Assembly: GCA_003645975.1 (NCBI GenBank)
Contig: QNDP01000028.1
Location: 1 to 9,920, forward strand
DNA from: Candidatus Hydrothermota bacterium
Lineage (GTDB): Bacteria > Hydrothermota > Hydrothermia > B15-G9
Direction: 5' to 3'
DNA length: 9,920 bases
In this document: positions 1 through 6,749 of the stretch, piece by piece
How the letters are laid out: every line of letters starts with the position of its first letter
Numbering within the stretch: the stretch's first letter is position 1
Notes under the pieces: generated by a model
Database searches by the model: none
What the model saw: only the letters and a program-made list of their open reading frames with translations
Told to the model about the DNA's origin: nothing
Program-made: the position numbers and the translations under genes

Positions 1-1
1 G

Positions 2-841
2 AAGTTGAGCCCGAGATCCGTGCAACAATCCACTGTCCTGAAAGATTGGGGACTTGACACACAAAGCTTTGTTCCGGTCAAATGCGTGTCCGAAGACCTC
101 ACAAAGTCCGGTGTTAAAGTGCGGATTTTGATGGGTTCCTATGTCATCGAAAGCGCACTTTCGAGCATCGTCCATCGAGGTGTCGGGTTTAGAAACGGGA
201 CGCGCGTGTTCAGCGACATCTGGGTGACTCTAAGGCAGGTCGTCGCAGAATCCGCTGAGTCTCCAGAACTCGCTGTCGCATATTGGGAAGGCATCGATAG
301 CGTCGCACATCACTATGGTCCGATGAGCGACCAGTGGCACACCGAAATCGAGATGATCGCCTACCTTATCGAAAACCAGATAATCAAGCAGATGCCTAAA
401 TCGTTGAAATCAAAAACTATGCTTGTCATAACATCTGATCACGGGCAGATCTATTCGCCGAAGGACAATGTCTTTGAGATCAAGCAGACGCCTGAGTTGG
501 CTGACCTGTTGCTCATGAAACCGACGGGTGAGGTTCGACACCGATATTTCCATGCAATAAGTGGTTTTGAAGACGAACTCTTTGAGAGACTTGAAGAAAA
601 ATTCTCCGATTACGACATAAGATTCGTCCGTTCTGAGGATGCCCTGAAAATGGGATTTTACGGAGAGCCGTTCGATTACGCTGAGGTCAGACGGAGACTT
701 GGAGACATAATCGGCATCTCATTTGGCCCGTTTGGAATCAGTTGGGACAAGGATCAGGACGATCTGATAGGCCGACATGGTGGCGCAACAGCCGACGAGA
801 TGCTCGTCCCGTTTATAGTCGTTGGCTTGGACGAGTTCTGA
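2..841 (+). CDS. Alkaline phosphatase superfamily / type I phosphodiesterase, 5'-truncated by window edge
   Basis: This is the C-terminal 279 residues of a metal-dependent phosphatase or phosphodiesterase of the alkaline phosphatase/nucleotide pyrophosphatase superfamily. The frame is open to the left edge, so the TTG at position 5 is probably not the true start. Numbering from that TTG, the metal-site motifs appear in family order: GIDSVAHHYGP (Asp98, His102), TSDHG (Asp145, His146) and near the end GRHGGATADEMLVPF (His258). An LxHRG-like segment (about 54-59) and RLGDIIGIS (about 231-239) also fit proteins annotated as alkaline phosphatase family protein. The nucleophile Ser/Thr and first metal Asp would lie upstream of the window. 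The substrate cannot be told: nucleotides, phospholipid headgroups and phosphonates are all handled by relatives. The gene converges on the transglycosylase gene. The family call is firm; a narrower function is not supported. Confidence 0.85.
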   Translation, partial: KLSPRSVQQSTVLKDWGLDTQSFVPVKCVSEDLTKSGVKVRILMGSYVIESALSSIVHRGVGFRNGTRVFSDIWVTLRQVVAESAESPELAVAYWEGIDSVAHHYGPMSDQWHTEIEMIAYLIENQIIKQMPKSLKSKTMLVITSDHGQIYSPKDNVFEIKQTPELADLLLMKPTGEVRHRYFHAISGFEDELFERLEEKFSDYDIRFVRSEDALKMGFYGEPFDYAEVRRRLGDIIGISFGPFGISWDKDQDDLIGRHGGATADEMLVPFIVVGLDEF

Positions 842-1213
842 GCATCTCAAAGAGCTTTGGTAATGTTTGTGATAAGCCGTCAGTGGAATAGGGAATGCTG
901 TTTGAAGTTTCAATTGTGGTGAAGAAAATCTCTAAAAATACTCCCGTTTTTAAAAAGAGAAAAAAGCGTGTTGTGTAAGACTTTCAAGTTATTTGAAAGT
1001 TGCTGAAAATGGGGGACTTATCGTTTCGATTGTCGAGAATCTTTTGGGCAACGTTGAGACCGGACGACGGCGAGCACGAGGGGCTATGCGAAGGGATTGA
1101 AACGGCTTTATGGAACTCTGATGACCATAGGAACGACAGCCCGGCGATTCCGCTCATAGGACGAGGAGGGGGTTCCTCCTCTGAGAGGGACTAAGGTGGA
1201 CACGAGGATGCTC
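842..1213. other. Convergent intergenic region with nested inverted repeats
   Basis: These 372 bases lie between two convergent genes. The first half is AT-rich and contains an 8-bp perfect inverted repeat, ACTTTCAA/TTGAAAGT (980-1000, 5-base loop). The second half is GC-richer and contains nested pairings: GGGCT 1081-1085 with AGCCC 1138-1142, enclosing TATGG 1109-1113 with CCATA 1125-1129. It also holds GAGGAGG/CCTCCTC (1163-1181), which competes with CCTC/GAGG (1178-1188). None is followed by a T-run in the right place, so I cannot call an intrinsic terminator for either flanking gene. The short frame at 1000-1194 starts at TTG without a ribosome binding site and is not supported as a gene. 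Confidence 0.5.
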
Positions 1214-3196
1214 TCACTTCCTCAAAAGCTTTCGGTATATCTCCTTGCTGCGGAAGACTCTGCGCACATAATTTCTGGTCTCGTTGTAGGGGATCATCTC
1301 GACAAAAAGGTCTTCGTCCCGTGAATTACCCATGTATTTGAACCAGCGATAGACGCGCGGTGGGCCGGCATTGTAGCCTGCAAGCGCAAAAATTTCGGAA
1401 TGAAATTCGTCGATGAGTTTTTTCAAATAGTGGACGCCGAGCTTGATATTGATCGATGGGTCGTAAAGCTTGTCCTTCTTGTATTTCGAGCCTTTGCCGA
1501 TCGCCTCTTTCCAAATCTTCCTTGCCGTCTTGGGCAGCACTTGCGTCAGGCCGACAGCACCAGCCGGCGAGACGACCTTGTGCAGAAATCGGCTCTCCTC
1601 ACGGACAAGGCCAAACACAAGCGCGACATCGACGCCGTATCTCCTTGCGTATTTGCGAATTTCGTGGGAAAACAGCATGGGATAGGCCAGTTCGAGCAAC
1701 TCCTTCGGCAGGTTGGTCTTTGCGGAGTCAACGGCGAGCGACGCCGTCGCCATCGCTATCCAATGTTCACAAAGCGACGAGGCAAAAGAGGCGATTCGAT
1801 AGCGGTCTATGTTTGAACCAGCTTGAGCCTCATCGATCGACCATTGGTAGAATCCGAGCAGCGCAAACGCCTGCCCTCTGACGGTCGCATCGGTCTTATA
1901 TCCGTTGTTCCGCGAATCGCGGAGCCATTTGCCCAAACTTATGAACCTTTGGTTGAAACGGACGCCGGCCTTGAGCGAATAATAGGAGAACGGCGCCAAT
2001 TTCCTCAACTGCGTCTTAAACCACGAGTTTTTTGTCAACTTATAAAGCCAGAACAATGAGGCGACCTTGACGTCTCTGTCATCGCCCTCAGCGGCCTCCT
2101 CAAAGAATTTAATTGCATCCTTTTTCTTTCCAAGACTGTAAGCGACTATTCCGAGACGGAATGCATGGAACGGAGTCCTGCCGACGATCTTTGAACCAAA
2201 TCTTGCATAAGATTTTATGTCCCTGAGCCTTATGATCAAATTGGAGACCTCAAAAGTGGCGGCCGTTCGGACATCGGGTTCCGAACTTTCCATAGCCTCA
2301 AAGAAGTATCTCAAAGCTTTTCTATACTCGCCTCGATACTCGTAAATCCTTGCGGCATAAAGTTTGACCCTGAGATCGGAGATTGTCGGCTTGAAATACC
2401 GCATAAAATCTCTGTATCGGCCGAGTTTGTAGTAAATTTTTAGTCGGATGGCGGAACCTTTTGGGGCATATTTCAGCGCCTTGCGATACCTGCGGTTTAG
2501 AAACAGGGCTTTCGCCTTCTGACTCGACATGCCTTTGACGCGGTCGATGGCCTCTACGGCGTATTTCGTGTCGGCGAAACGGGTTAAAACACGCTTGTAA
2601 TAAGCTCGACTTAGACTGGAGTTGCCCAGCAGCTCATAACCTCTTGCCATCAGAAGATATGCGTATGCAGAATCCTGATGGTTCAGGCTCGGCAGCAGCA
2701 GTTTGAGGATGTAAATGACATCGTCAGGGCTTGCCTTTACCCGTGACGCTGCGAATATGAAAACTGTTGTCCTATCGATGTTTGTCCCCCTTTGTGCCGC
2801 CCTCAACGCCACAGTCTTCGCCTTCTTAAACTCCTTTTTGCGCAAATAAAGGCCGAGATAAAGGAAATCAAAGAAGTCGTCCATCTCAGGAAACAGTTGG
2901 TGCGCCTCTTTCAAAAAAGTGAGGGCGTCCGGCAAGTCAAGCCTATAAGCCGCAAAGGAATAGGCTAAAATGTCGAACTTGTCCAACCGGTCAACAGGTG
3001 TCCTTTCTATGGAATGCATGACATCGTTGTAGTCCCCAAGTCGAATGGATGCGGCTATGTAAGTCCTGCGCGCCGTCCGATCATAGGTAAAGTCTTTTAA
3101 AACCTCTTTGACACGAGCCCAATCGCGATATTGCGATGTGTGTCTCGCAACTTGAATGGGTCCGACGGTGAAAACCAAAGCCACTAAGTATTGCAT
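1214..3196 (-). CDS. Soluble lytic murein transglycosylase (Slt70-like, GH23) with helical-repeat N-terminal region
   Basis: This exported enzyme should cleave the MurNAc-GlcNAc bond of peptidoglycan non-hydrolytically, forming 1,6-anhydroMurNAc ends. Residues about 20-480 are alpha-helical TPR-like repeats (for example YLGLYLRKKEFKKAKTVALR), as in the ring-shaped superhelix of Slt70. The C-terminal SLT domain covers about 520-655. It shows the catalytic Glu in REESRF (Glu534), then SPAGAVGLTQVLPKTA (543-558), AGYNAGP (606-612) and ETRNYVRRV (639-647). The usual GLMQ motif reads GLTQ here. The total of 660 residues is close to Slt70 (about 645). The N-terminus (residues 3-17) is hydrophobic but lacks a basic residue, so the signal peptide is weak. 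ATG 3196 is the first start after an in-frame upstream stop and has a purine-rich AGGGCGAGG before it. A TATAAAAT -10-like box at 3229-3236 on the minus strand could allow transcription separate from coaE, 85 bases upstream. Confidence 0.92.
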   Translation of the reverse strand: MQYLVALVFTVGPIQVARHTSQYRDWARVKEVLKDFTYDRTARRTYIAASIRLGDYNDVMHSIERTPVDRLDKFDILAYSFAAYRLDLPDALTFLKEAHQLFPEMDDFFDFLYLGLYLRKKEFKKAKTVALRAAQRGTNIDRTTVFIFAASRVKASPDDVIYILKLLLPSLNHQDSAYAYLLMARGYELLGNSSLSRAYYKRVLTRFADTKYAVEAIDRVKGMSSQKAKALFLNRRYRKALKYAPKGSAIRLKIYYKLGRYRDFMRYFKPTISDLRVKLYAARIYEYRGEYRKALRYFFEAMESSEPDVRTAATFEVSNLIIRLRDIKSYARFGSKIVGRTPFHAFRLGIVAYSLGKKKDAIKFFEEAAEGDDRDVKVASLFWLYKLTKNSWFKTQLRKLAPFSYYSLKAGVRFNQRFISLGKWLRDSRNNGYKTDATVRGQAFALLGFYQWSIDEAQAGSNIDRYRIASFASSLCEHWIAMATASLAVDSAKTNLPKELLELAYPMLFSHEIRKYARRYGVDVALVFGLVREESRFLHKVVSPAGAVGLTQVLPKTARKIWKEAIGKGSKYKKDKLYDPSINIKLGVHYLKKLIDEFHSEIFALAGYNAGPPRVYRWFKYMGNSRDEDLFVEMIPYNETRNYVRRVFRSKEIYRKLLRK

Positions 3197-3281
3197 AAAC
3201 CTCGCCCTTTCTTGGAGTTGGACATGTTATTTTATAGGCTTTCGCAATTCATTAAAATTTAGTGTGTTACACGCAATCGGG

Positions 3282-3947
3282 TTAATTCGGTTTGTCCGAC
3301 GGCGATAAGTCCTTTGAATCCAAGCGGTCGTTTTTCGACGAAGGCAAGCCATGTCCTTTGAGCGAAAACTTTTTGAAAACCGATTCTGCTTTCAGTTCAA
3401 GGGATTCGATGTCGCCATCGTTAACTATCACGAAATCTGCGACTCGCTCTTTTTGGGACTGAGGCATTTGGTTTTTCAAGATGTTGAAGAATGCCGATTT
3501 AGGGTAACCGCTACGCTGAGCGAACCGTTCCGCCGCCGTCTCGATGTCCGTTTTGACAAGCACGATGTGATCGCATAATTCACTCAGACTTAACTCGATA
3601 AGTAGTGCTCCGTCTATGACCACAATGTCCTTTTGGGATCTTTTCACAGCGTCCACCACTTCCCGTTTGAGGTCATCCCACACGATTTCACCGAGCCTTT
3701 TTATGCCGTTCGGATCTTTCACGAAGATCAGCTCGCCGAGCGCCCGTGTATCGACCGACCCGTCCGAGTTAAGGACACCTTCTCCGAAGACCTTCCCGAT
3801 CTCCTTCGCTTTGTTCATCGTTATCCTGCGCCCGATCACATCCATATCGACCAGTTCTGCACCTAATTTTTTGAACACTTTGGCAACGGTCGTCTTGCCG
3901 CTTCCGGGAATCCCTGTCACGCCGATCACCATTTTCGTCTTGTCCAT
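3282..3947 (-). CDS. coaE: Dephospho-CoA kinase
   Basis: CoaE phosphorylates the ribose 3'-hydroxyl of dephospho-CoA with ATP, the last step of coenzyme A synthesis, in the cytoplasm. The 221-residue product opens with a P-loop, GIPGSGKT (12-19), in place of the common GGIGSGKS. It then has LVDMDVIGR (32-40, matching the family's DAD-x-I-x-R), GEGVLNSDGSVDTRALGELIF (about 55-75), DGALLIE (112-118, matching the PLLxE segment) and ADFVIVNDGD (170-179). The LExIxHPxV motif is divergent (LGEIVWDDLKREV). A hydrophilic tail after about residue 198 (rich in K, D, S) makes it slightly longer than the usual 200 residues. ATG 3947 has a strong GGGAGGA site and lies 26 bases after the lipid kinase stop, so the two are probably cotranscribed. 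Other P-loop kinases are possible but fit less well. Confidence 0.88.
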   Translation of the reverse strand: MDKTKMVIGVTGIPGSGKTTVAKVFKKLGAELVDMDVIGRRITMNKAKEIGKVFGEGVLNSDGSVDTRALGELIFVKDPNGIKRLGEIVWDDLKREVVDAVKRSQKDIVVIDGALLIELSLSELCDHIVLVKTDIETAAERFAQRSGYPKSAFFNILKNQMPQSQKERVADFVIVNDGDIESLELKAESVFKKFSLKGHGLPSSKNDRLDSKDLSPSDKPN

Positions 3948-3973
3948 CTTCGCCGTCCTCCCGGTGTCGATGT

Positions 3974-4894
3974 TCAGAAGTGTGTTGACTCAAGTGGCAT
4001 CAAAACTGGCAGTTTTTTTGAGATGACATTGATGGCGACGGAATCGACGGGGACGTCCGAGTCCTCGCCGTCAACATGGAAATAGGCAGGCACATCGGAC
4101 TTTATCTTGACCGTCTTGCCTTGAGTGTAGTGAACCTCGGGTTCGTTCAGATGTTTTCCCTGAAATGTCAGCCAGACTTTTTTGAGGAAGGTGAGGAAGT
4201 TGACTTTATCGACGAGATCGACATCGAGCAGTCCATCGACGATCGAAGCCTTCGGAAACAGCCAGAATCCACCGCCGAGAAATTGGCCGCATCCCACGCT
4301 GCAGACAGTAAATTTGCCCTCTCGAAAAACATTTTTGTCCACAAGGACTTGCATCTTCGGAGGCTCAAATTCGAGCAGTCCGAGCACGACGCTCAGAAAA
4401 TAGAGGATGTCCCCTTTGAGCAACGGAATGGTTTTGCTTCGCATGGACACATAGGCATCGAAACCCATTCCAAATCCGTTGACGAAGTATCTGACGCCCA
4501 AATTGCTTTCTACGACACCCGCATCGACCAGTTTGACTTGCGTTTTTCCGCCCAAAAACAGTCTGTCAAAGACCTTTCGCCAGTCCTTTTCCTCGCCATA
4601 GATGAACTTGACATAATCGTTTCCGGTTCCAAGCGGCAGTGCCGTTATCGGTGTCCCTGTTTTTATAACGGCCTGAGCGACTTCGTTAACAGTTCCGTCC
4701 CCTCCCATGATCAGGATCAAATCCGCCCACTTCGACATTTCAAAGGCTAATTTAACCGCATGTCCTTTACTCTCAGTAAATTCAACTTTCGGACTCATGC
4801 CGGCCTTTTTCAGCATTTCGACCACTGCCGGCAGCGCCTTCTTTGCACGGCCATGTCCAGCCACCGGATTGACGATGACTCCAACCTTCTTCAT
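3974..4894 (-). CDS. Diacylglycerol/lipid kinase, DAGK catalytic family (DgkB/YegS/BmrU type)
   Basis: This is a predicted cytoplasmic, membrane-associated kinase that transfers phosphate from ATP to a lipid such as diacylglycerol; the exact lipid cannot be read from sequence. The 306 residues show the family motifs in order: GVIVNPVAGHGRAKKAL (5-21), the nucleotide-binding GGDGTVNEV (64-72), PLGTGNDY (87-94), FVNGFGMGFDAYVS (137-150), VDGLLDVDLV (219-228) and HVDGED (273-278), whose DGE supplies the catalytic acidic residue in characterised members. The length is normal for the family. The start is fixed by the conserved MKKVGVIVNP opening, but no Shine-Dalgarno sequence is visible before ATG 4894. 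It is the first gene of the minus-strand group leading into coaE. Recycling of diacylglycerol from envelope synthesis would be a natural role, but that is inference. Confidence 0.93.
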   Translation of the reverse strand: MKKVGVIVNPVAGHGRAKKALPAVVEMLKKAGMSPKVEFTESKGHAVKLAFEMSKWADLILIMGGDGTVNEVAQAVIKTGTPITALPLGTGNDYVKFIYGEEKDWRKVFDRLFLGGKTQVKLVDAGVVESNLGVRYFVNGFGMGFDAYVSMRSKTIPLLKGDILYFLSVVLGLLEFEPPKMQVLVDKNVFREGKFTVCSVGCGQFLGGGFWLFPKASIVDGLLDVDLVDKVNFLTFLKKVWLTFQGKHLNEPEVHYTQGKTVKIKSDVPAYFHVDGEDSDVPVDSVAINVISKKLPVLMPLESTHF

Positions 4895-4902
4895 CAGCGT
4901 TT

Positions 4903-4931
4903 TTTATGAGGCCACATCCCGATTAAGTCAA
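4903..4931 (-). promoter_or_regulatory. Candidate sigma70-type promoter of the lipid kinase-coaE group, near-leaderless
   Basis: Read on the minus strand, TTGACT (4926-4931) lies 17 bases before CATAAA (4903-4908). The -35 matches five of six consensus bases and the -10 matches four of six. Transcription would begin about 1-4 bases before ATG 4894. This agrees with the lack of a ribosome binding site there. The -10 is weak, so the call is tentative. Confidence 0.4.
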
Positions 4932-5080
4932 ACTTTTGCAGATGTAACTCTTTGGGATAGAGAAAATTGTGCGTAAATTCAGCTCCAAAACTCACCACTT
5001 AGCCGATATGTGATTCTGTCCACTTATGATCCTGTTCGCCAAGACTTTAAATCCAGAGACCACTTTTATTAAACCACTTT

Positions 5081-5108
5081 TTGAGAAAACGGCCTTTTCG
5101 GCTAAAAT
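5081..5108 (+). promoter_or_regulatory. Sigma70-type promoter for the plus-strand operon
   Basis: TTGAGA (5081-5086) and TAAAAT (5103-5108) are separated by 16 bases, and each matches five of six consensus bases. The start of transcription would be near 5115, giving a leader of about 35 bases that contains the strong ribosome binding site. It is the best promoter-like sequence I see in the window and lies in a divergent intergenic region, where a promoter is expected. Confidence 0.65.
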
Positions 5109-5134
5109 TAAGCCAAGTTTTGAAAGAAACTAAA

Positions 5135-5143
5135 AAGGAGGAG
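5135..5143 (+). promoter_or_regulatory. Strong ribosome binding site of the exported-protein gene
   Basis: AAGGAGGAG ends five bases before ATG 5149. It is near-perfect anti-16S complementarity and fixes the start codon. The contrast with the missing sites at 4894 and 9213 is notable. Confidence 0.85.
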
Positions 5144-5148
5144 CTGAA

Positions 5149-6024
5149 ATGCGGAAATTGGCGGTTGCTGTCTTGATTTCCATGATAGCCTTTATGAGTG
5201 TTTCGTCTAATTGTAAGTCGGAACAACCTCGATCTACTCCCCAAGAGGGCTATGAACATCCCGCTGAACCTGTTGAAACTTGGCAGGATGGCTTTTTCCG
5301 CCAGAAGACCGTCGATGCCTCAAAGGTGCTGAAAGACTCGGTCATCAAAGCGAAGGTCGATGGCAAGTGGCAGACTTTTAAGACGACACCTCTGCCCGAT
5401 GCCTTTGTAAGTTGGGCGGCACAAAGGAGATTGCACTATCTGGAGGGGATAAAACACGGTGAGATGCCGCCGCTCGCAGGACCTCACAACGCTATGGTGG
5501 CAAGCTACGGTGTCAGGCGCAGGGATACACATTTCAGAATCAACAATGCGGTCAAAGGCACTGGATTCACTCCGAAACCTGAGATGATCGACACGCTCAT
5601 TGAACTATTGGAGTCAACTATCGACAGCCCCATAACTTACAAGATAGACATCCTCAAAAAACTCTATTCGGACCCGGATCGGTATTTCGACCGCACCAAG
5701 ATCCTTTCGCTTGAGCTTTACACGACTAAGGAGTTCGAGACCCACACATTCCTGAACGAGATGGCCAACCCTGCCGTCTCCATAGTTTACCTCGACATTC
5801 CGAGCTTCGAGGTCAAAGCAATTGCCCAGCTCATGCATCCCAAAGATCCCCATCTCAGCGAATACGAAGAGAAAATCGTCGAGTATGCGAATCTGATCCA
5901 CAGCTATTTTCACGGTGAGTTCAAGCGGATATTCCCTGCCGTGATCTACCATGTCATTGAGGTCTATGACAACACCCCGCGCAAAGGTGCACGCGGAAGA
6001 CGGATAATGCCACAACTGCCATGA
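5149..6024 (+). CDS. Exported protein of unknown function (possible atypical lipoprotein)
   Basis: I do not recognise this 291-residue family. The N-terminus is a clear signal sequence: MRK, then a hydrophobic stretch (about 4-18), then SSNC with Cys22. The residues before that Cys (Ser-Ser-Asn) do not fit the usual L-[AS]-[GA]-C lipobox, so it may be cut by signal peptidase I instead. Residues 23-50 are polar and Pro/Glu-rich, like a linker. The remainder looks like a single mainly helical domain with an HYLEGIKHGEMPPLAGPHNA segment (about 97-116), IDILKKLYSDPDRYFDR (about 165-181) and a basic end (RKGARGRR). There is no Walker, protease or other catalytic motif I can name, and no further membrane segment. 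It is the first gene after the 5081-5108 promoter, and its stop overlaps the HAD start as ATGA, so coupled translation is likely. A link to the envelope functions nearby is inference only. Confidence 0.85.
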   Translation: MRKLAVAVLISMIAFMSVSSNCKSEQPRSTPQEGYEHPAEPVETWQDGFFRQKTVDASKVLKDSVIKAKVDGKWQTFKTTPLPDAFVSWAAQRRLHYLEGIKHGEMPPLAGPHNAMVASYGVRRRDTHFRINNAVKGTGFTPKPEMIDTLIELLESTIDSPITYKIDILKKLYSDPDRYFDRTKILSLELYTTKEFETHTFLNEMANPAVSIVYLDIPSFEVKAIAQLMHPKDPHLSEYEEKIVEYANLIHSYFHGEFKRIFPAVIYHVIEVYDNTPRKGARGRRIMPQLP

Positions 6025-6749
6025 CCCGCGCGATCATTTTCGATCTGGGCGAGACGCTCGTCCGTTTTGTCGGCGACCCGGTCGAAGTTACCCGTGAGGG
6101 TGTCCGTTTGATGCATGAATTTTTGAGAGATAACGGGATCCGGCTCGATGTCGAACAGCTCTACGATAGGTGGGTCAAAGCTCGGCTTGAGGCGTTTGAA
6201 CAGGCGCAACAAGACCTCACAGAGCGCACTGCTGACGATACGCTCAAAAAGGTCTTGGAATCGTTCGGGTTAGACGATGTCCCGGACGAACTTGTCCGTA
6301 AAGCTGTGGACATATTCTTTGAACCGGAAGCACAGGCTTATGAGGCGTTTCCCGACGCCGATGAGACCCTTAATCGACTGAAAAGCAAGGGATTCAAGCT
6401 TGCGGTCTTGTCGAACGCAACATGCGATCGGCTGATCAAGCGGTTGGTGAGGGACGCCAATTTGGACAGATATTTCGACCTCGTTACGAGTTCCGCCGGG
6501 TTGGGCATCCGCAAACCGCATCCGGATGCGTTCATCCGCGTCCTCAATTCGCTCGGAGTCAAACCGTCCGAGAGCCTCATGGTGGGCGACTCCCAAAAAC
6601 ACGATGTGCTTGGCGCCCATACGGTCGGCATGAAAGCCGTCCTTGTCCACAGTGAACCCTTGAGTTACGAAGACCCCAAACTGATGCCCGATTGGGCGGT
6701 CAAGGAGCTGTCAGATGTCCTCGAAATTGTCAAAAAAGTTGGGAATTAA
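6021..6749 (+). CDS. HAD-superfamily hydrolase (subfamily IA, Cof-independent small cap), variant motif I
   Basis: The 242-residue protein has the four HAD motifs in order with an all-helical cap between I and II (about 18-105). They are motif I FDLGETL (Asp8 as nucleophile), motif II LSNA (Ser131), motif III Lys165 in GIRKPHPDAF, and motif IV GDSQKHD (Asp190, Asp195). Motif I is D-x-G rather than D-x-D: the second Asp, the general acid/base in phosphatases, is Gly10. This FDLGxTL form occurs in a number of HAD proteins of uncertain activity, so phosphatase function should not be assumed. The order of motifs and length resemble phosphoglycolate phosphatase/REG-2-like enzymes. The ATG overlaps the preceding stop by four bases, and the last 35 bases overlap the BtpA-family gene. 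Confidence 0.9.
   Translation: MTRAIIFDLGETLVRFVGDPVEVTREGVRLMHEFLRDNGIRLDVEQLYDRWVKARLEAFEQAQQDLTERTADDTLKKVLESFGLDDVPDELVRKAVDIFFEPEAQAYEAFPDADETLNRLKSKGFKLAVLSNATCDRLIKRLVRDANLDRYFDLVTSSAGLGIRKPHPDAFIRVLNSLGVKPSESLMVGDSQKHDVLGAHTVGMKAVLVHSEPLSYEDPKLMPDWAVKELSDVLEIVKKVGN
6702..6707 (+). promoter_or_regulatory. Ribosome binding site that sets the BtpA-family start inside the HAD gene
   Basis: AAGGAG lies seven bases before ATG 6715, within the coding end of the HAD gene. It supports ATG 6715 over the in-frame TTG codons at 6727 and 6739, which lack comparable sites, and so supports a real 35-base overlap. Confidence 0.75.

Noticed and set aside
980..1000. Perfect 8-bp hairpin as a transcription terminator
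   Set aside because: There is no T-run directly after it on + (TGCTGAAAAT follows), and on - the T-rich stretch begins about 12 bases away. The stem is AT-rich and weak.
1083..1103. CRISPR-repeat-like end (AGGGATTGAAAC at 1092-1103)
   Set aside because: The 3' end resembles common type I/III repeats ending in ATTGAAAC, but there is one copy only, no spaced second unit in the window and no cas gene. A lone 11-12 base match is not an array.
1000..1194. 64-codon open frame on + between the convergent genes
   Set aside because: It starts at TTG without a ribosome binding site, has no recognisable family, and lies in a sequence that looks more like nested inverted repeats.
1400..1881. Overlapping + frames of 138 and 141 codons inside the transglycosylase
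   Set aside because: They are antisense shadows of the conserved SLT domain coding region, with compositions that resemble no protein family.
4076..4750. 224-codon open frame on + antisense to the lipid kinase
   Set aside because: It is the opposite-strand shadow of a gene with strong family motifs. It has no ribosome binding site and no recognisable protein likeness.
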